From NCBI RefSeq assembly GCF_001424425.1, contig NZ_LMPT01000010.1:1-49264 (forward strand): a stretch of 49,264 nucleotides of DNA. The letters are read 5' to 3'. This document shows, piece by piece, positions 22,000 through 31,320 of the stretch. Every line of letters starts with the position of its first letter. The stretch's first letter is position 1. The notes beneath the pieces are model-generated. The model saw only the letters and a list, made by a program, of their open reading frames with translations. It had not been told where the DNA came from and searched no databases. Source of the DNA: Acidovorax sp. Leaf191 (GTDB lineage: Bacteria; Pseudomonadota; Gammaproteobacteria; Burkholderiales; Burkholderiaceae_C). The position numbers and the translations under genes are program-made.

Positions 22000-23499
22000 A
22001 TGCAGCTCACCACACTTTGCCAACGCCTGGCGCTCGCCGGCTGTCTGCTCGCCACCTGCAGCGGCGCCTGGAGCTACTCCATCAACGCCGGCAAGGTCAC
22101 CGACAGCGCCGGAAATGCGGTGCAGCTGCGCGGCGTCAACTGGTTCGGCTTCGAAACCCAGACGAACGTGGTGCACGGCCTGTGGGCCCGCAACTGGAAG
22201 GACATGATCACCCAGATGCAGCAAAGCGGATTCAACGCCGTGCGGCTGCCGTTTTGCCCCGCCACGCTGCGCGGCAATGCCCCCAACAGCATCGACTACA
22301 GCCGCAACGCCGACCTGCAGGGCCTGTCGGCCATCCAGGTGATGGACACCATCGTGCAGGAGCTCAGCCGCCGGGGCATGTATGTGCTGCTGGACCACCA
22401 CACGCCGGATTGCCAGTCCATCAGCGAGCTCTGGTACACGCCGAACTACAGCGAGCAGCAGTGGATCGCGGACCTGACCTTCCTCGCGCAGCGCTACGGG
22501 GGCGTGGCCGGCGTCATCGGCATCGACATCAAGAACGAACCCCACGGCGCAGCCACCTGGGGCACGGGCAACCAGGCCACCGACTGGAACCGCGCGGCCG
22601 AACGCGCTTCCGCCGCAGTGCTGCAGGTGGCGCCGCACTGGCTGATTGCGGTGGAAGGTATTGGCGAAAACCCCGTGTGCTCCAGCAACACGGGCCACTT
22701 CTGGGGCGGCAACCTGGAGCCGCTGGAATGCACGCCGCTGAACATCCCCGCCAACCGCCTGCTGCTGGCACCGCACGTCTACGGCCCCGACGTGTATGTG
22801 CAGCAGTATTTCAATGCGGCGGATTTCCCGGCCAACATGCCGGCCATCTGGGACCGGCACTTCGGCCGGTTTGCGCAGGCCGGCTATGCGGTGATGCTGG
22901 GCGAGTTCGGCGGCAAGTATGGCCGGGGCGATGCACGCGACGTGCTGTGGCAGAACGCGCTGGTGGACTACCTCGTGGCCAAGGGCATGCGCAGCGGCTT
23001 TTACTGGTCTTGGAACCCCAACAGCGGCGACACCGGCGGCATTCTGAACGACGACTGGGGCACCCTGCGCGCGGACAAGGTGCAGTTGCTGCAACGGCTG
23101 TGGGGCAGCGTGGCACCCGCGCCTGCTCCCGCACCGACACCAGCACCTGCGCCTACTCCAGCACCTGCGCCCACGCCTGCACCCTCCCCCACTCCGGCAC
23201 CGGCACCCACACCTGCGCCCGCTCCAACGCCCGCTCCGGCACCCGCACCCAATTTCTCGGTCGTGCAGATCATGGACAGCGACTGGAGCGCCGGCTATTG
23301 CCAGCGCGTCCGAGTCATCAACATGGGTTCGGCGTCCGGCAACTGGGCCGTCAACATCCCCATCAGCGGCACCATCAACAATCTGTGGAACGCCACCTGG
23401 ACGCAATCCGCAGGCCGCTTGAGCGCTTCGGGTGTGGCCTGGAACAAAACCCTGGCCCCGGGCGCCACGGCCGAGTTCGGATTTTGCGCGGCGCGCTGA
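22000..23499 (+). CDS. Secreted GH5 endoglucanase (cellulase) with CBM2 domain
   Basis: 499 residues; GAGAGG precedes the ATG. The signal peptide MQLTTLCQRLALAGCLLATC ends near SGAWSYS. The GH5 catalytic domain (about 25-368) has VQLRGVNWFGFE, VRLPFCPATL, YVLLDHHTPDC, IDIKNEPHG with the acid/base Glu180, and MLGEFGGKYG with nucleophile Glu302. A linker of Pro-Ala/Thr repeats (about 370-416) leads to a C-terminal family 2 carbohydrate-binding module with DWSAGYCQRVRVINMGS, WAVNIPISG and WNKTLAPGATAEFGFCA. It cleaves internal beta-1,4-glucan bonds outside the cell. Similar enzymes occur in plant-associated Xanthomonas, Ralstonia and Acidovorax, so plant association is possible. Confidence 0.93.
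   Translation: MQLTTLCQRLALAGCLLATCSGAWSYSINAGKVTDSAGNAVQLRGVNWFGFETQTNVVHGLWARNWKDMITQMQQSGFNAVRLPFCPATLRGNAPNSIDYSRNADLQGLSAIQVMDTIVQELSRRGMYVLLDHHTPDCQSISELWYTPNYSEQQWIADLTFLAQRYGGVAGVIGIDIKNEPHGAATWGTGNQATDWNRAAERASAAVLQVAPHWLIAVEGIGENPVCSSNTGHFWGGNLEPLECTPLNIPANRLLLAPHVYGPDVYVQQYFNAADFPANMPAIWDRHFGRFAQAGYAVMLGEFGGKYGRGDARDVLWQNALVDYLVAKGMRSGFYWSWNPNSGDTGGILNDDWGTLRADKVQLLQRLWGSVAPAPAPAPTPAPAPTPAPAPTPAPSPTPAPAPTPAPAPTPAPAPAPNFSVVQIMDSDWSAGYCQRVRVINMGSASGNWAVNIPISGTINNLWNATWTQSAGRLSASGVAWNKTLAPGATAEFGFCAAR
23109..23250 (+). repeat. Pro-Ala/Thr linker repeat inside the cellulase gene
   Basis: Degenerate tandem repeats of about 18 bases encode repeated PTPAPA units between catalytic and cellulose-binding domains. 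Repeat number probably varies between strains. Confidence 0.85.
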
Positions 23500-23596
23500 A
23501 CGGCGGCTTGCTCACACCAGCCGACGGCTTCATGGCTGGCCACAGTGACCACGGCAAGCCACGCTGTCAAGGCGCGGCGCTTGCCCGGGCCGCAGG

Positions 23597-24085
23597 CTAG
23601 GTGCCCGCCGTCTCCCGCACCTGCGTGAACCGCTCGGCCAACTCCTTGCGCAAGGCCTTGCGCAGCAGGGCCGCCTCCCAGCGGCGCTTCTCGTCCGCCG
23701 TGCTGGGCGACAAGGGCGGCACCTTCACCGGCTTGCGCGATTCGTCCACCGCCACCATGGTGAAGAAGCAGCTGTTCACATGCCGCACCACCTGCGTGCG
23801 GATGTCTTCGGCCACCACCTTGATGCCGATCTCCATCGACGAAGAGCCGGTGTAGTTCACGCTCGCCAGAAACGTCACCAGCTCACCCACATGGATGGGC
23901 TGCAGGAACATCACCTGGTCCACGCTCAGCGTGACCACGTAGCAGGCCGAATAGCGGCTGGCGCACGAATACGCCACCTGGTCCAGCAGCTTCAAGATGG
24001 CCCCGCCGTGCACATTGCCCGAAAAATTGGCCATGTCGGGGGACATCAGCACGGTCATGCTGAGTTGGTGTGAGGGGATGTTCAT
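23597..24085 (-). CDS. Hotdog-fold acyl-CoA thioesterase
   Basis: 162 residues beginning MNIPSHQLSMTVLMSPDMAN. The core NFSGNVHGGAILKLLDQVAY is the hotdog central helix with the conserved Asn/His-Gly-Gly of YciA/acyl-CoA hydrolases. VVTLSVDQVMFLQPIHVGEL and VVRHVNSCFFTMVAVDE complete the fold. It hydrolyses acyl-CoA to free acid and CoA; chain length cannot be read from the sequence. The gene is convergent with the cellulase gene and divergent from the desaturase-like gene. Confidence 0.9.
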   Translation of the reverse strand: MNIPSHQLSMTVLMSPDMANFSGNVHGGAILKLLDQVAYSCASRYSACYVVTLSVDQVMFLQPIHVGELVTFLASVNYTGSSSMEIGIKVVAEDIRTQVVRHVNSCFFTMVAVDESRKPVKVPPLSPSTADEKRRWEAALLRKALRKELAERFTQVRETAGT

Positions 24086-24279
24086 GCTGGAATTTTAGGT
24101 GGGGGTGGGATGGGGTGCGTCGCGCCCTCGCAACGCCGCGGCCGCTAAACTTGGGCGCAGCACAACCCATGCCACGGCGCCAACGGCCGGTCGCCCCAGA
24201 CCATGGCCCTAAGCGCCGCAGGCCGCCCGAATGCGGCGCATACCGATACCAGGCACACGATGCCGGAGGGAACAGCAAC

Positions 24280-25413
24280 ATGCTCGACATCGACAAGCTC
24301 AATGAATTCACCGAAAGCCACGGTGCGCTGCGGCGCGGGCGTGGCCTCGTCTCGGGGGTCATCGCCCTCACCCTGGCCATCCTGTGCTTTCTGGGGGTGC
24401 TGGCGTTCCACTTCCCCGAATACCTGACCACGCCGCAGTTGCGCAAGAGCTACGACGTCTCGGTCATCCGCTACATCATGCTCGGGGCCATGGCGGTTGC
24501 AGGCGGCATCTCGCTGGTCAACATCCTGTTCAACCGCTCGCGCTGGCTCTCGACCTTCGCCTTCGCCATCGTGGCCCTGGCCGCCTTCCTGGGCGGCCAC
24601 AAGGTCGAAGTGGACCCCAACTTCCCGGACAACACGCCCTACATCGGCCTGGACTGGTTCATCCTCGACCTGCTGGGCAGCTCGCTGATCTTCATCTTCA
24701 TCGAGAAGCTGTTCGCGCTGCGCAAGGACCAGCCCATCTTCCGCGAGGAGTGGCAGACCGACTTTCACCACTTCATCGTGAACCACATGGTCGTGGGCTT
24801 CGTGCTGCTGGCCACCAACCTCATCGTGCACAGGTTCTTCGGCTGGGCGGCCAGCGACGGCATCCGCGGCTGGGTGCAGGGCCTGAACTTCTGGGTGGCC
24901 CTGTTCCTGATCGTGCTGGTGGCCGACCTCGTGCAGTACTGGACGCACCGCGCCTACCACGAGGTGCCGGTGCTGTGGCGCCTGCATGCCGTGCACCACA
25001 GCGTCAAGAGCATGGACTGGATGGCCGGCTCGCGCCAGCACATCCTGGAGCTGCTGATCACGCGCACGCTGGTGCTGGCGCCGATCTACGTGCTGGGGTT
25101 TTCCAAGGAGGTCATCGACGCGTACATCGTCGTCGTGGGCTTCCAGGCGGTCTTCAACCACGCCAACGTGAGCGTGCGCCTGGGCCCGCTGCGCTACGTG
25201 CTGGTCACGCCCAATTTCCACCACTGGCACCACAGCCAGGACCAGGAGGCGCTGGACAAGAACTATTCGGCGCACTTCGCGTTTCTGGACTACCTGTTCG
25301 GCACGGCCGTGAAAAGCGACAAGCTCTGGCCCGAGAAGTACGGCGTGCTGGGCGACTATGTGCCCAATGGGTTCGTGAAGCAGTTCAAGTTTCCGTTCAC
25401 CTGGAAGGGGTGA
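24280..25413 (+). CDS. Sterol desaturase / fatty acid hydroxylase family membrane protein
   Basis: 377 residues, with GGAGG upstream of ATG 24280 and the N-terminus MLDIDKLNEFTESHGALRRG. There are about six membrane segments. The eight-His di-iron motifs are present: HRAYHEVPVLWRLHAVHH (HxxxH and HxxHH, about residues 226-243) and FHHWHHSQDQ (about 314-323). The family oxidises C-H bonds of sterols, fatty acids or carotenoids at the membrane. No sterol or lipid gene is adjacent to fix the substrate. A tract of charged residues at the N-terminus precedes the first membrane helix. Confidence 0.88.
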   Translation: MLDIDKLNEFTESHGALRRGRGLVSGVIALTLAILCFLGVLAFHFPEYLTTPQLRKSYDVSVIRYIMLGAMAVAGGISLVNILFNRSRWLSTFAFAIVALAAFLGGHKVEVDPNFPDNTPYIGLDWFILDLLGSSLIFIFIEKLFALRKDQPIFREEWQTDFHHFIVNHMVVGFVLLATNLIVHRFFGWAASDGIRGWVQGLNFWVALFLIVLVADLVQYWTHRAYHEVPVLWRLHAVHHSVKSMDWMAGSRQHILELLITRTLVLAPIYVLGFSKEVIDAYIVVVGFQAVFNHANVSVRLGPLRYVLVTPNFHHWHHSQDQEALDKNYSAHFAFLDYLFGTAVKSDKLWPEKYGVLGDYVPNGFVKQFKFPFTWKG

Positions 25414-25447
25414 GGCGACGCGGGCCGCACGATTAAAAAACGCGCGG

Positions 25448-25933
25448 TCAGAGCGTGCCGAGTTCCTTCTCGAGCGCCCTCAACTGCTCGCGCAGCTCCT
25501 CCGTGCGGGCCTCGCACGCGGTCTTTTCCTTGGCCGCCGCTGCCGCCAGTTCCTGCGCGAACTGATTGCCGGACGCAATGGACTTGCGCAACGGCCCCGC
25601 AGTGGCCACGGCCTCTGCCGGTGCTGCGGCGCATTCCCGCTGGTTGCGATCCACCGCCGCGCGAGCCTGTGGCACTCCCTGGTTCTGCAGGTAGTTCTTG
25701 CGTTGCCACGATGGGCCGAATGCGCCTTCTTTCCCGGTGGACTGCGCGGGTGCTATGGGCGTGGCGCCCTCCATCGCGGGCCGCGCCTCGATCTTCTCGC
25801 TCTGCCCAACCACGCACGGAGCATCCTGGAACGCCACCTTGCCATCGGCGCCGGTGCATTTGTTGATGGCCCAGGCCGGGGCCAGAAAGCCCAGGGCCAG
25901 GGCGCAGGCGGCGTAGCGGATGGTGGGGTGCAT
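25448..25933 (-). CDS. Exported DUF4124-like protein
   Basis: 161 residues with signal peptide MHPTIRYAACALALGFLAPA cleaved near WAINK. The first mature residues, INKCTGADGKVAFQDAPCV, match the DUF4124 pattern (a short beta unit with two Cys and KxTDADGxVxFxDxPC-like spacing). The C-terminal half is a charged helical region, probably a coiled coil (EKTACEARTEELREQLRALE). The function is unknown, probably in the periplasm or envelope. It is divergent from the flavoprotein gene. Confidence 0.8.
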   Translation of the reverse strand: MHPTIRYAACALALGFLAPAWAINKCTGADGKVAFQDAPCVVGQSEKIEARPAMEGATPIAPAQSTGKEGAFGPSWQRKNYLQNQGVPQARAAVDRNQRECAAAPAEAVATAGPLRKSIASGNQFAQELAAAAAKEKTACEARTEELREQLRALEKELGTL

Positions 25934-26030
25934 GGATCGGTCCTCGAAAAATGGCGGCGCGTGCCGACAGCCATCCTACAGCGCCACACGGCCGGTGGTC
26001 CAATGGCGACCACTACAATCCGCCGCTCCC

Positions 26031-27278
26031 ATGACCACCCCATTCTTTGACGCCATCATCATCGGCGCCGGCGCTGCCGGCCTGTTCTGCGCGGGCCAGG
26101 CGGGCCAGCGGGGCCTGAAGGTTCTGCTCATCGACCATGCCGAGAAAGTGGCGGAGAAGATCCGCATCTCGGGCGGCGGGCGCTGCAACTTCACCAACCG
26201 CGACCTGGACCCCGCCGCGCCGCACAAGCACTTTGTCGGCCAGAACCCGCAGTTCTGCCGCTCGGCCCTGTCGCGCTACACGCCGGCGGACTTCATCGCG
26301 CTGGTGCAAAAGCACGGCATCGCCTTTCACGAAAAGCACAAGGGCCAGCTGTTTGCCGACCGCTCGGCCGAGGACATCATCGCCATGCTGCTGGCCGAAT
26401 GCGCGGCCGGCGGTGTGACGCACTGGCAGCCGTGTGGTGTCAAAAAATTGGTCTTTTTGCCCTCTTCCGCTGATCCGACAAGCGCCGGCAGCTATCAAAT
26501 TGATACTGACCGGGGTCCAGTGCAGGCACGCTCGGTCGTCATCGCGACCGGTGGCCTGTCGATCCCCAAGATCGGCGCGACCGACTTTGGCTACCGGATG
26601 GCGCAGCAATTCAACCTGCCCCTCGTCGAGCGCCGGCCCGGCCTGGTGCCGCTGACGTTCGACGGCGATGCCTGGGCACCGTTTGTGCAGCTGGCGGGCC
26701 TGGCGCTGCCGGTGGACATCAGTACCGGCGCCAAGAAGGACCGCATGGCCTTCCACGAAGACCTGCTGTTCACCCACCGCGGCCTGTCGGGGCCGGCGGT
26801 GCTGCAGATCTCGAGCTACTGGCGCGAGGGCACGCCGCTGGCCGTCAACCTCGCGCCCACCGTGGACCTGCCCGCGGCACTGGCGCAGGCCAAGTCCCGC
26901 TCGCGCAAGCTGATCGCCAACGAACTGGCCACGCTGGTCCCGAGCCGCCTGGCCGATGCCTGGGCGGGCCGCGAGGCCGACTGGCAGCGCCCGGTGAACG
27001 AGGCCTCCGACAAGGCCCTGGCGCGGCTGGCCGAGCAGTTGGCCCGCTGGGAGCTGACCCCCACCGGCACCGAGGGCTACAAGAAGGCGGAAGTGACCCT
27101 GGGCGGCGTGGACACCAAGGCGTTGTCGCAGCAGACCATGGAGTGCAAGGCACAACCCGGCCTGTACTTCATCGGCGAGGTGGTGGACGTGACCGGCTGG
27201 CTGGGCGGCTACAACTTCCAATGGGCCTGGGCCAGCGGCCATGCGTGCGCACAGGCGTTGAAGGCGACACCCCCCTGA
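26031..27278 (+). CDS. HI0933/YhiN-family flavoprotein
   Basis: 415 residues. The FAD-binding N-terminus is FFDAIIIGAGAAGLFCAGQA followed by the family signature KIRISGGGRCNFTNRDL. The C-terminus holds GGVDTKALSQQTMECK, GLYFIGEVVDVTGWLGGYNF and QWAWASGHACAQAL, the standard HI0933 closing motif. The family binds FAD, but its reaction is not established. TACAAT at about 26013-26018 is a plausible -10 box, giving a very short leader. Residues about 137-158 (KKLVFLPSSADPTSAGSYQI) come from a palindromic repeat embedded in the frame and are lower in GC than the rest. Confidence 0.9.
   Translation: MTTPFFDAIIIGAGAAGLFCAGQAGQRGLKVLLIDHAEKVAEKIRISGGGRCNFTNRDLDPAAPHKHFVGQNPQFCRSALSRYTPADFIALVQKHGIAFHEKHKGQLFADRSAEDIIAMLLAECAAGGVTHWQPCGVKKLVFLPSSADPTSAGSYQIDTDRGPVQARSVVIATGGLSIPKIGATDFGYRMAQQFNLPLVERRPGLVPLTFDGDAWAPFVQLAGLALPVDISTGAKKDRMAFHEDLLFTHRGLSGPAVLQISSYWREGTPLAVNLAPTVDLPAALAQAKSRSRKLIANELATLVPSRLADAWAGREADWQRPVNEASDKALARLAEQLARWELTPTGTEGYKKAEVTLGGVDTKALSQQTMECKAQPGLYFIGEVVDVTGWLGGYNFQWAWASGHACAQALKATPP
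26440..26505. repeat. Short palindromic element, copy 3 (inside the HI0933-type gene)
   Basis: TTCCGCTGATCCGACAAGCG and then CCGGCAGCTATCAAATTGAT align with the intergenic copies (CCGCTT, eight bases, AAGCGC, CAGCTA). It is AT-richer than the flanking codons, in frame, and encodes about 22 residues. Confidence 0.7.
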
Positions 27279-27399
27279 GGCCCTGCGGGCCTTCCCCCCG
27301 CTCTCGCAGCGCCAGAGCGCTGCGGGCAGGGGGACGACGCCCTCGCTGCGGGGCGGCCCTTGCTCGGCGTCCCTCGCCTGCGCAGCGCATGTTCGGCCG
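27279..27399. other. Convergent gap with GC-rich inverted repeats
   Basis: It contains small palindromes (GGCCCTGCGGGCC and CGCAGCGCCAGAGCGCTGCG) and the string GGGGCGGCCCTTGCTCGGCG. I take it as a REP-like gene-end repeat. No gene is present. Confidence 0.45.
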
Positions 27400-30300
27400 C
27401 TACGCCGTCGCAACCGCCCTCACTTGCAGCGCCCGCTGCTGCAACGCCCAGTCTTCCAGCTGCGCCACCGCCAGCGGCCGGCTGAAGTGGTAGCCCTGCA
27501 GCTCCTCGCAGTCGAGCACGCCCAGCACCTGCGCGGTGGCCAGGTCTTCCACGCCCTCGGCCACGATCTTGAGCCCCAGCGTGTGGCCCAGCGCGATGAT
27601 GGCGCGCGTGATGGCCATGTCGGCGGGGTTGTTCAGCATGTCGCGCACAAAGGATTTGTCGACCTTCAGGCGGTCGATGTCAAAGCGCTTGAGGTAGGCC
27701 AGGCTCGAATAGCCCGTGCCGAAATCGTCGATGGACAGTTGCACCCCCAGCGACTTGAGCGCCGCCAGTTGCTGCTCGGCCGCGTGGGCGTTGTCCATCA
27801 GTTGCGACTCGGTGATCTCCAGCTCCAGCCGGTGGGCGGGCATGCCGGTGCGGGCCAGCAGCGCCTCGATGTCGGGCACGAGCAGCGGGTCGGCCATCTG
27901 CGCGGCCGACAGGTTGACGGACACCGAGATGTCCGCCAGCGGGTGCCGGGCGCCACCAGTACCGCCACCACTGCCACCGCCGCCATCCCCCGCTGAGCGC
28001 GGCAGCGCCTGCCAGCGCGCCCACTGCTCGCAGGCCTGCTGCAGCACCCAGCTGCCGATGGCGCGGATCATGCCGGTCTCTTCGGCGATGGGGATGAACT
28101 CGCTGGGCGGTATGGCGCCGATGGACGGGTTGTTCCAGCGCAGCAGCGCTTCCACCCCCAGCAGGCGCCCGCCCTTGGCCGCCAGGCGCGGCTGGTAGTG
28201 CAGGCTCAGCTCGTGGCGCTCCAGCGCGCGGCGCAGGTGCTGCTCCATGGTCTGGCGCGCCAGGGCGCGCTGGTCGGTCTCCACCGAATAGAAGCGCGCC
28301 GCGTCACGGCCGGTGGTCTTGGCCTCGTACATGGCGGCGTCGGCGCGGCGCATGAGCTCGTCGATGTCGCCGCCATCCTCGGGGTACACGGCGATGCCCA
28401 CGCTGCACGACACGTTCAGCTCGTGCCCCTCCACCGGGTGGCTCTGGCGGATGAGCGGGATCAGCCGCCGCTCCACCAGCTGCTGCACGTCGTCGTGCCC
28501 GGCCACGTCGCGCATCACCACCACGAACTCGTCGCCGCCCAGGCGGCTCACGGTGTCGCGGCTGCGCACGGCCTGCGTGAGGCGTCCGGCCACCGAGCGC
28601 AGCAGCCCGTCGCCGATGTGGTGGCCCAGCGTGTCGTTGATGGCCTTGAAGCGGTCCAGGTCGATGAACAGCACGGCCACCTTCTCGCCGGTGATCGGCG
28701 CCTGCGCCAGCGCCAGCTGCAGGCGCTGCACGCACAGCGACCGGTTGGGCAGCTCGGTCAGCACGTCGTGGTGCGCCAGGAACTGGATGCGCTCTTCATT
28801 GAGCTTGCGGTCGGTGATGTCGATGGCGATGCCGATGTGGTTGGCCACGGCCCCGCCCTTGCTCTCGCGCACGGCCGACACCATGAGCCAGGCCGGGTAG
28901 GTCTCGCCGGAGCGGCGGCGAAACCTCACCTCGCCCTGCCAGGATTCCTTGTCGAGCATGGTGCGGCTGATCTGCGCCGACAGCGGCTCGCCGCTCGCCT
29001 CTTCCAGCAAGAAGCCCAGGTCCTCGCCGATGACCTCGTAGAAGTCGTAGTGCGTGCTGCGGCAGAACGCCTTGTTCACGCTGATGATCTGCTGCTCGGC
29101 GTTCATGATGATGATGCCCTCGGACGAGGCCTCGAACACCTTGGCCCACAGCTCCAGCCGCTGCTCCATGACCTTGAGCACGTTGATCGGCGTGAACGCC
29201 GTGAGCACCGCGTCGCGGCCCTGAAACTGCAGGCGCCGCGCCGACAGCACGGCCCACGAAGGCTCGGTGCTGCCCTTCCAGCGCACCTCGAACTCATCGA
29301 CCGAGCCCTGGTCCGCCAGGCGCTGGAAGAACCGCGCCCGCACGCCGGGCTCCAGCCCGACGGCCCAGGGGTCGGTCTTGCGCCCGCCCAGCCAGTGGCC
29401 GGCCGGCGCGTTCGAATGCAGCACCTCGTGCTCGGGCACCGAGGTGACGACCATCGGGATCGGGAACGCCTCCACCAGCTCGCGCTGCGCCTCGGCCGCG
29501 CGGGCGCTGGCGGCCAGCTCCTGCTGCAGCACGCGGTCGCGGTCGAGCTGCGAGAGCATCTCGTTGAACGCGGTGACCAGGCGGCCGATCTCGTCGCGGC
29601 TCGACCAGTGCGCGCGCAGCGTGTGGTCGCCGCTCTTGCGCACCTCGTCGGCCACGCGCGCCAGCTGCTGCAGCGGCTTGGCGATCTGCCGGGCCACCAG
29701 CGTCACCAGGCTCAGGATGCAGCCCAGCAGCACCAGCGCCGTGCCCAGGTGCAGCCACATGCGGGCATAGAGCCCGTCCACGCGGCGGTTCAGCAGCCGC
29801 TCCAGGTCGGTGATGCCCACGCCCCAGGCATCGCGCAGCGCGCCCAGCACCTGCGCCTGCTGCGCGCCCACCTGGGCCAGCGTCAGGCGCGACTCCCCCG
29901 CCGCCATGCCCTGCAGCAGCGCCTGAAAGCTCTCCAGCGAGGCCTTCAATGCCTCGCGCTGCGCCATGAGGGCGGTGCGCATCTCAGGCGATCCGGCGAT
30001 GAACGCCTGGTTGTAGTCGGACTCGATGCCCAGCATCACCGCGTCGAGCCGGCCCACCAGCGTGAGCAGCTCGGACGACCACTGCGGCCCGCGCCCCGTG
30101 GGCGCCGCGTGCAGGAACACCACGGTGTCGTGCACCGCCTGCAGCAACTCGGGAAACCGCAGCACCACCAGCGACATGCCGTAGTAGCTGTCCAGGTCCG
30201 GGTCCAGGATCAGGTTGGACTGGTTGCCCACGGTGGTGAGCAGCTCGCGCCCCTCGCGCAGCAGCTGGCTGCGCAGCCGGGTCAGCGCGATGGGGTCGGT

Positions 30301-30666
30301 GGCGGGCGGCGGGCTTTGCACCAGCTGCTGCAGCACTGAACTGAAGCGCTCGCCTACCTCGTGCGTGTGCAACTGGTCGTCGTAGGCCTGGCGCACACCC
30401 GCCAGCCGCGTGAGCACGTCGGCCACCAGGGGCGGCTGCTGCTGCGGGGCTGCGAGGAACTGGCCCATCAGCCCATCGCGCAGGACCGCCGCGTAGGTGG
30501 TGCCCACGATCTCCTTGCGCGTGAAGTCGATGGCCACGTACTTCTCGTGGATCAGGATGCTGGAAACGTAGATCACCGCCGACAGGTCGAGCAGGTAGAT
30601 GAGCATGAGCTTGCGGCCCACACTGAGGCGGCCCAGCCAGCCCGAAACGCGGTGCATGAATGCCAT
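27400..30666 (-). CDS. HAMP-PAS-GGDEF-EAL cyclic-di-GMP protein with N-terminal sensor
   Basis: 1088 residues. A first membrane helix (about 18-40) and a second (about 300-325) bracket a helical periplasmic sensor of roughly 260 residues. HAMP follows (ARQIAKPLQQLARVADEVRK), then two PAS-like domains (about 395-640). The GGDEF domain has an intact RLGGDEFVVVM (about 708-718), and the EAL domain has GVEALLRW (about 836-843), EITESQLMDN, DDFGTGYSSLAYLKRF and VAEGVED, so both active sites look competent. A run of Gly (GDGGGGSGGGTGGA) sits inside the EAL domain, a low-complexity insertion. ATG 30666 is used. It should make and/or degrade c-di-GMP in response to an extracellular signal. Confidence 0.93.
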   Translation of the reverse strand: MAFMHRVSGWLGRLSVGRKLMLIYLLDLSAVIYVSSILIHEKYVAIDFTRKEIVGTTYAAVLRDGLMGQFLAAPQQQPPLVADVLTRLAGVRQAYDDQLHTHEVGERFSSVLQQLVQSPPPATDPIALTRLRSQLLREGRELLTTVGNQSNLILDPDLDSYYGMSLVVLRFPELLQAVHDTVVFLHAAPTGRGPQWSSELLTLVGRLDAVMLGIESDYNQAFIAGSPEMRTALMAQREALKASLESFQALLQGMAAGESRLTLAQVGAQQAQVLGALRDAWGVGITDLERLLNRRVDGLYARMWLHLGTALVLLGCILSLVTLVARQIAKPLQQLARVADEVRKSGDHTLRAHWSSRDEIGRLVTAFNEMLSQLDRDRVLQQELAASARAAEAQRELVEAFPIPMVVTSVPEHEVLHSNAPAGHWLGGRKTDPWAVGLEPGVRARFFQRLADQGSVDEFEVRWKGSTEPSWAVLSARRLQFQGRDAVLTAFTPINVLKVMEQRLELWAKVFEASSEGIIIMNAEQQIISVNKAFCRSTHYDFYEVIGEDLGFLLEEASGEPLSAQISRTMLDKESWQGEVRFRRRSGETYPAWLMVSAVRESKGGAVANHIGIAIDITDRKLNEERIQFLAHHDVLTELPNRSLCVQRLQLALAQAPITGEKVAVLFIDLDRFKAINDTLGHHIGDGLLRSVAGRLTQAVRSRDTVSRLGGDEFVVVMRDVAGHDDVQQLVERRLIPLIRQSHPVEGHELNVSCSVGIAVYPEDGGDIDELMRRADAAMYEAKTTGRDAARFYSVETDQRALARQTMEQHLRRALERHELSLHYQPRLAAKGGRLLGVEALLRWNNPSIGAIPPSEFIPIAEETGMIRAIGSWVLQQACEQWARWQALPRSAGDGGGGSGGGTGGARHPLADISVSVNLSAAQMADPLLVPDIEALLARTGMPAHRLELEITESQLMDNAHAAEQQLAALKSLGVQLSIDDFGTGYSSLAYLKRFDIDRLKVDKSFVRDMLNNPADMAITRAIIALGHTLGLKIVAEGVEDLATAQVLGVLDCEELQGYHFSRPLAVAQLEDWALQQRALQVRAVATA

Positions 30667-30869
30667 GGTCTTGGTGTCTGCGCGTAGCGGGCCCCGGTCA
30701 AGAGGGCCCGCCGTTCGCGGTGAATGTTGCTGTTACAACATGAAGCAACTTCCACGCCACTCGGGATCTTGGCGCGGGCGCAGACCCGATTCCGTGCGGG
30801 TTTTGCTTTCCGACTCGCCGCTGCGGGCGACTTCCGGCCCGGTGGCGAGCAGGGGTGCACAAGGACCGC
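30667..30869. other. Divergent intergenic region upstream of rpsU
   Basis: No gene is supported here. It presumably holds the promoter of the GGDEF-EAL gene, which I could not identify. Confidence 0.4.
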
Positions 30870-30900
30870 TTGCACAATGCGGCGGGACAAGGGCTATAAT
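30870..30900 (+). promoter_or_regulatory. Sigma-70-type promoter of rpsU
   Basis: TTGCAC (30870-30875) and a perfect TATAAT (30895-30900) are separated by 19 bases, slightly long. They lead into an untranslated region of about 120 bases before rpsU. Confidence 0.65.
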
Positions 30901-31027
30901 CTCCGGCTTTGCTGGCAATGCCCCGTCGGCCAAATACTAGTTACAGACGGGGAACCCGCCACACACGGCCTTCAGGCTCGATCTCCTGGAGTCCCTCTGT
31001 GGGCACATTTTGGAAACCATTTAGCTA

Positions 31028-31240
31028 ATGACTACGATCCGCGTAAAAGAAAACGAACCCTTTGACGTCGCACTGCGCCGCTTCAAGCGCACCATTGAAA
31101 AGCTCGGCCTGCTGACCGACCTGCGCGCCCGTGAGTTCTACGAAAAGCCCACCGCCGAGCGCAAGCGCAAGAAGGCAGCCGCCGTGAAGCGTCACTACAA
31201 GCGCGTTCGCAGCATGCAACTGCCCAAGAAGCTGTACTAA
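31028..31240 (+). CDS. rpsU: 30S ribosomal protein S21
   Basis: 70 residues, very basic, starting [20 protein letters not shown] and ending with [20 protein letters not shown]. This matches bS21 over its full length. S21 binds the 30S platform near the anti-Shine-Dalgarno region of 16S rRNA. As in many bS21 genes, no strong ribosome site precedes the ATG. A terminator follows, so yqeY is not simply part of the same message despite the usual rpsU-yqeY order. Confidence 0.97.
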
Positions 31241-31277
31241 GTACAACTTCGGCTTTGTCCCTCACCGGGCAGCCGCC

Positions 31278-31313
31278 AAACCCGCGCTAGGGACGCCAAG
31301 CGCGGGTTTTTGT
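31278..31313 (+). terminator. Terminator after rpsU
   Basis: AACCCGCGCT and AGCGCGGGTT form a 10-pair stem around about 10 bases, followed by TTTGTTTTTT. It sits 40 bases after the rpsU stop and directly before hairpin element B. Confidence 0.9.
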
Positions 31314-31320
31314 TTTTTCG

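Noticed and set aside
23109..23250. Tandem repeat as a possible CRISPR or minisatellite
   Set aside because: It is in frame and encodes the Pro-Ala/Thr linker between GH5 and CBM2 domains. No spacer structure is present.
28198..30339. Plus-strand open frame of 713 codons opposite the GGDEF-EAL gene
   Set aside because: The composition is typical of antisense frames (Arg, Gln, His, Ala). The minus strand has intact GGDEF and EAL motifs.
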